This document shows, one piece after another, positions 59,368-64,000 of a stretch of 64,000 nucleotides of DNA; positions within the stretch are counted from its first letter, which is position 1; every line of letters begins with the position of its first letter. The notes beneath the pieces are model-generated. The model ran no database searches and had not been told where the DNA came from. It was given only the letters and a program-made list of their open reading frames with translations. Position numbers and translations under genes: made by a program. Location of the stretch: positions 3,394,543 to 3,458,542 of the forward strand of contig NC_043743.1 of NCBI RefSeq assembly GCF_004337985.1, in the 5' to 3' direction. The stretch comes from Pyricularia pennisetigena (Eukaryota > Ascomycota > Sordariomycetes > Magnaporthales > Pyriculariaceae).

Positions 59368-62300
59368 ATGGTAAACAGCTTTTTATCGGGCTTTCCAGGC
59401 CCAATTTCAACAAGTAAAGGACTTAAACCCAGCCCAAACGAGGTTTTAACCGCTAAATTACAAGCCAAAAACCTGCAATTAAAAGCGTTAATTACGCAAA
59501 TGGATTAATTTTAAAGGATAATTTAACAATTAATTACCCTATAAACCCTGAAAAGCGGTAATTTTACTAATTTTAATGGTAATTCGGAAAGTAAACCCGC
59601 TACCGCACCCCCTAATACACCCGGTAACCTAATATTAGGTGACGGGATAAGTGAAAAATTATCGAAACCGGTATTTTCCTCCCCCGAAAATTGTAAATTA
59701 ATAGGGGCTAACAATTACGATTGTGAGGAGGTTACGAGATAGAATAAGCTTAATCTTGAACGCGGGGAAAAGTGGATCACGTATAAGGCTGATGGAACGT
59801 TAAAATGGCAGATAACCGTCTGCTAGCGGGTAATAGAGATAATATATTGTTGCACAATCGATTCGTTGAATCGTTGAATCGATGAAGGTTATGAAGGTTA
59901 TGAATCTAAGGCTAAGTTATGAATTACGTGTTCGAATCCGTAGGTGCAAATCTTCGATCCGGATGTCCGGAATGCGGGGTCACGTCACATGATCTGGCCT
60001 TATTCATGTGACTGACCTGCCGACCTATTGAGCCTAACGGCCCATTGAGCCTAACGGCCTATTGTGCTTATGCATGCACAGAAAGTCTGCGACCACAACG
60101 GGATTCGAACCCACGCACTTCAACGTATATATGATATAGATTATGGTACGTGCATTATACCATTAAGCTAGATTAAATATGACGTATTTGTTCTGTTGTT
60201 GAAACTATGAACAAAGACGTGATATATAAAGCTTTGTGTGTATAAACGCGTATACGTTTTATTTGTTATTTATCTATTTATTCGATGCAGGGTGACTAAT
60301 AAAATTAGCCCGTGCTGGGCGTTATAAAATAATGCAGGGTAGCTAATATAATTAGCCCTGCGCTAGCCATGTTCACAACGATTTGTGGAAATAGGCGTTA
60401 ATAATACAATTTAAGGTTATAGAAACAGCGAAATTTATTTCCCACCCTTAAATTGGTTATATTTTACCGGAATACGAGCAATTAATCCTATTATTGCTTA
60501 TAAAAAATAGTTTAACCAAGGAATTTTTAAAATCCATCAAATGGTATTACAAACTCGTAACGGTTTATAAAACCCTGCAAAATAGCTATTCAGTTGCACC
60601 CGAAATTAGTCGCAATTCACTATATCGGGAATTTTACTCTTTAAATTTTTCGAAATTTAAAACATCAATACCTAAATTTAACAATTGGTTTAATTTACTA
60701 GTAGCAAAATTAACGAATATTAACGTGCAAATACACCCCGTGAACGTACGAAATTAGCATTTACGGGATCTGGAGGGGATATTTCCTATTTGGACCGAAC
60801 GCCAACGCAGTACCAAACGGGCCCTGCAGGCAATAGGCCAAACTTTGGAGAAATTAAATTTGCAATACTTTATGGCGGATTTTATACCCGAAAATTCGAT
60901 TTTAAACTTTATGACGGCTAAAATTGCTAATTGAAAGTTTAAAAGCCAAAAATCGGGTAATGGGAAACGCTAAAAAGGGCGTTAAAAAGGAAAGTAATAG
61001 GCAGGAAAACACTTTTAAATTACGAAAAAAAAGTAAATACTTTCATTCGGATTCTGTTTTTGTAAAAGATACAAAATCCTCCAAGTCCAGCGAATTAACC
61101 GCTGGAACGTCCAGAATTTTTATAAATTTCGAATTATTTACGGGCTCGATTTCAGGTGACGTTAACGAATGCGCAGCGTATAATGCCTTGGAACAGGAGG
61201 TTAATTCCGCTATTCACGGAATTATAAAATTACGTTCGGATTTGGATTCGGAAACCGATACCGGTAAAACGTTAAACCTACAGGTTTTAGCAGCTAATTT
61301 TAGGGTTAAAACGAAACCTGGACGCGGCGTAAAAAAAACCCTTAAATTTTAGAAACTAGGTTATTTTATCCTGTACGATACAGGTACCACGAACTATATT
61401 TTTGCAAATAAGCAATTTCTTACCGATTATACCCCCGGTTTGACAGTCGAAATCGGTACAAGCGGTGGCCCTATTAGGTTTATAGGCACCGGAACTGTAA
61501 AAATACAGGTCCGTTACGGCCAAAAAACTAACGAATTCAAACAGGTTACGTTAAATAACGTTTTATATATCCGCTCGTTTGGAATAGATATCGTTAATGG
61601 CTTTTTAAATTATAAAATAGGGGGTGTATTATTGAAAAATACCCTGTACGATAAGGATCGCAAAGCGTGGGGACCCTTAAATACCGTTAAACATTCGTTT
61701 TATTTAAACGTTAAAGGGTGCGATATCCTTGTTCGAAATAATGTTATTTAGAATTACGCCTGTATAATAGGTGAATATAGCACCGCTTCTAGCATGCCCT
61801 TACAGGGGGTTACAAGAAAATACGTAGCCCCGCTGGAAGTAGAACTAAGTAATATAAACCCTAAAAGGGATTATAAAATTTACACCTATTCGGAACCGGA
61901 AAAAAATACGGTAACGGAAAAACTAAATCCCGAACAAAATACAGAAATAGCCGTAAATTCACCTGTAACGCAATAATTTGGCGGTAAAAACCCTGAAAGT
62001 CTACGTAAAATTTGGCCCCGTAGGCCCGGCACACCGCTAAATAACCCTTTTATGCAAGCTAATTCAAAAGGGATTATTTCCGAAAAAAGGGGTTTCCCAT
62101 ACAAAAAAACCGTTGTTAAAACCTCCTTTATTATCGGATTTAAAACAGGCCCCTGTAAAATACCTCTTTTTAGGGCTTAAACCAACTACGGACGGCTGGT
62201 TACCCCCTACAGGACGCGGAATTACAGGTAATTGTGACGAAATCCAGGCCCAAAAAACCCTATTATGGCATAGGCGTTTGGGGCATATAAGGTTATTATT

Positions 62301-63221
62301 GTTAAAAAAAACCGCTAAAATTATAAAAGGTTAACGTAATTTCGGCAAAATTAGGGCAATTACCTGGATTATTTACGTTAAAACTATTTCTATTAGGCGT
62401 ACGAATAAGGTCGCATTCCCTATAAACCCTAATATTTTCGATTTTATAAAGGGTGATATAATAACTTTTAAATTTAATTTTTATAATAAAAAGCCCGTTT
62501 TTATATTATTAGTAGACCGAAAATCACGTTTTCGGTGGTCGATCCTATTACGAAATAAAACCGGACCTACGGTTTTAATGGCTATTAAAGGTTTTTTTAA
62601 AGTTTTGAAAGCTTTATACGGACGTTAACCCCTAAATTCTCACTTCGATAGGGGGTACGAGGTTAATATAAACTTTTCAAATTGGTTTACAAGTAAAAAG
62701 TTACTTTTAGCATTTCCAATCCCTATAACCACGGCCAAAACGGATTAACGGAACGGTCCGGTAGGGTTATTTTGGATAAATTTCGGTTTGTTATTATAAC
62801 GGCGGGTTTACCATTATATTTATGAAATGATTTATTATTTACCGTGGTTAATTTAGTTAAGTATACAACGGTAATTAATAGGGATTTAACACCTTACGAG
62901 GAATTTTATTCCGAATTTCAACCTGGATTAACGTATAAGCCCAATTTAGGGCATTTTCGGGTTATTGGTACTGTATACCAGGCTATTATACCGTTGGAAA
63001 AACGCCAAGAATCTAATAAATTGGTTCCCCGCACCGAAACGGTGAAACTTGTAGCCCATTTATCAAATTTCACAACGTTGATTTACGCACCCGCTAAACG
63101 GGCCGTATATAAAACCTTTACCGTAAAAATTATAAAGGGTATAACCGCTAAAAGCTTGGCTATTCCAGGGGAAACGTTACAGATTTCAAAGGGGGAAAAT
63201 ACAAATTTAAAGGGGGATTTT
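59368..63221 (+). pseudogene. Copia-A gag, protease and integrase, degenerate (C7)
   Basis: Gag begins MVNSFLSGFPGPISTSKGLK and continues after the T insertion with SVAPEISRNSLYREFYSLN (about 60590-60645). A long open stretch, about 60924-61350, covers the basic region and FELFTGSISGDVNE. The protease motif is LYDTGTTNYIFANKQF, with DTG at 61377-61385, and a 103-residue open frame follows (61440-61748). Integrase shows LWHRRLGH near 62260 and GQNGLTERS near 62730-62760. Stops at Gln codons are fewer than in C6. From 62868 to 63111 the DNA is identical to C6 41610-41853. Confidence 0.75.
59722..60377 (-). mobile_element. T element copy g
   Basis: 656 bp, TGTGAGGAGG...CCATGTTCACA, perfect target duplication ACGAT (59717-59721 and 60378-60382) inside gag. 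The A box and B box are intact on the minus strand (B box at about 60098-60108). It carries one extra copy of a short unit built on CCTAACGGCC near 60030-60055. Confidence 0.85.
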
Positions 63222-64000
63222 TGTTGACAATATGGGCTGCTAACAGGGGGTTAGGCATTAGCCTAGGTGCGGCGTGGTGCTAGTTGCGTTGTAAAAGCCT
63301 GTAATTACAGGGTTTATATGCACTAAATTCACTAATTTTGGGATTGATGGATTTGATTTATTGGTGGGGCAGACTTTGCTTTGTCTCCCTTAAATACTTT
63401 CCGACATCGAAGTGGGGGTCCGCACCCCGCAAAGGGTTCCGATGCCGCACACGATTTTCCGAAAAATTATTTTGTATGCGTTGTTGAAAAAACACCCTTA
63501 TTTCCATATAAACCATTTTTGGGTTCGCATTAATTTCCGGATTTGGTGAAATTTTCAACCCGGTACAGGGTAGCTAACTCGTAAATGCAGGGTGGGTATT
63601 AAACCCGGTACAGGGTGAAACCCCATTCGCTGACTTTAAATCGCAGTTCCTGCAACATATAAAATATAATAGAAAATTTAACAACCTCAACAACCCTATT
63701 TCGGTATTATTTACTATGGTTTATATATAAATAAAAATGGACCTATTACATGTTAAATAACGCATAAAATTAACACCACTTTTTTTGCTATTACTTATAT
63801 GAAATCGGAAAAGACAAATATATAAAAAAAAATAAAACCTTGAAAAAAAGATCCCCTTTGTGTCCCAACCCGATTTGAATTCCCGATATAAGCCCCCTAG
63901 ATAATTAAGCCCTTTGTACCGACCTGTAACCCCCGAAATGGACGAACCACCGGATTGGAAAAAACCCCCAAAATTGTAATAACCCCCGGATTCGAACCCC
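63222..64000 (-). mobile_element. Copia-A 3' LTR and 3' region (C8), runs off the window
   Basis: A minus-strand LTR 63222-63775 (554 bp, TGTTGACAATATGGG...AAAATTAACA), followed by the polypurine tract complement CCACTTTTTTT and the untranslated region with CCCCC runs up to 64000. The body lies beyond the window. It interrupts copy C7 at the end of integrase. Confidence 0.85.

Larger units (their letters stand above)
58983..63221 (+). mobile_element. Copia-A leader to integrase (C7)
   Basis: Leader (58983-59367), gag from ATG 59368, protease and integrase, ending at 63221 where the LTR of another Copia-A (C8) begins. A T element interrupts gag at 59722-60377. No 5' LTR remains. Confidence 0.8.

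Overview
The window is a stretch of AT-rich, transposon-packed DNA from a filamentous ascomycete fungus. Three things support this. The LTR retrotransposons belong to families typical of fungi: Ty1/copia with a half-tRNA primer site, and Ty3/gypsy chromoviruses with chromodomains. Almost every coding relic carries C-to-T / G-to-A damage of the repeat-induced point mutation (RIP) type, with Gln codons turned into TAA/TAG, Trp into TAG, Cys into Tyr, and CpA scarce while TpA is abundant. The one convincing intact gene is a small secreted protein isolated in the middle of the repeats. This resembles the AT-rich compartments of plant-associated Dothideomycetes (for example Leptosphaeria-type genomes), but the species cannot be read from the sequence.

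Layout. 1-4931: minus-strand Copia-A (LTR 4374-4931) cut by a 1.8 kb TIR transposon (2116-3931). 4932-7840: 3' part of chromovirus Gypsy-B. 7841-9312 and 23116-23940: the two halves of a nested stack (Copia-A LTR containing a Gypsy-A solo LTR containing a 1.8 kb TIR transposon), separated by about 13.8 kb. That interval holds two plus-strand Copia-A bodies (9313-14933 and 16884-23115), a Copia-B gag fragment (15578-16883) and four copies of a roughly 650 bp TG...CA element with tRNA-like Pol III boxes (called T here). 23941-24951: repeat debris. 24954-27574: three non-autonomous TIR elements with TA target duplications. 27844-28335: secreted-protein gene, whose stop codon lies inside a Copia-A LTR (28329-28909). 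28910-34195: repeat mosaic including a palindrome of about 3.5 kb. 34196-36038: start of a third LTR retroelement. 36039-55640: a Russian-doll nest in which Gypsy-B (36687-37442 / 54664-55548) contains a complete Copia-A (37443-54663), which contains a TIR transposon (42848-44712) and a complete Gypsy-A (45625-53292). 55641-56972: unidentified degenerate DNA. 56973-64000: another TIR transposon, then Copia-A copies.

As a system, the window is a record of successive insertions that can be ordered from target-site duplications. No retroelement reading frame is intact. The T family is the least RIP-damaged repeat and the most puzzling: 5-bp target duplications, TG...CA ends, an internal tRNA-like A box and B box, and a 57-bp foldback derivative of its end. 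The gene at 27844 is the only locus likely to make a protein; it is a candidate secreted effector whose C-terminal end has been set by an LTR. All family assignments rest on reading motifs by eye; no database search was run.
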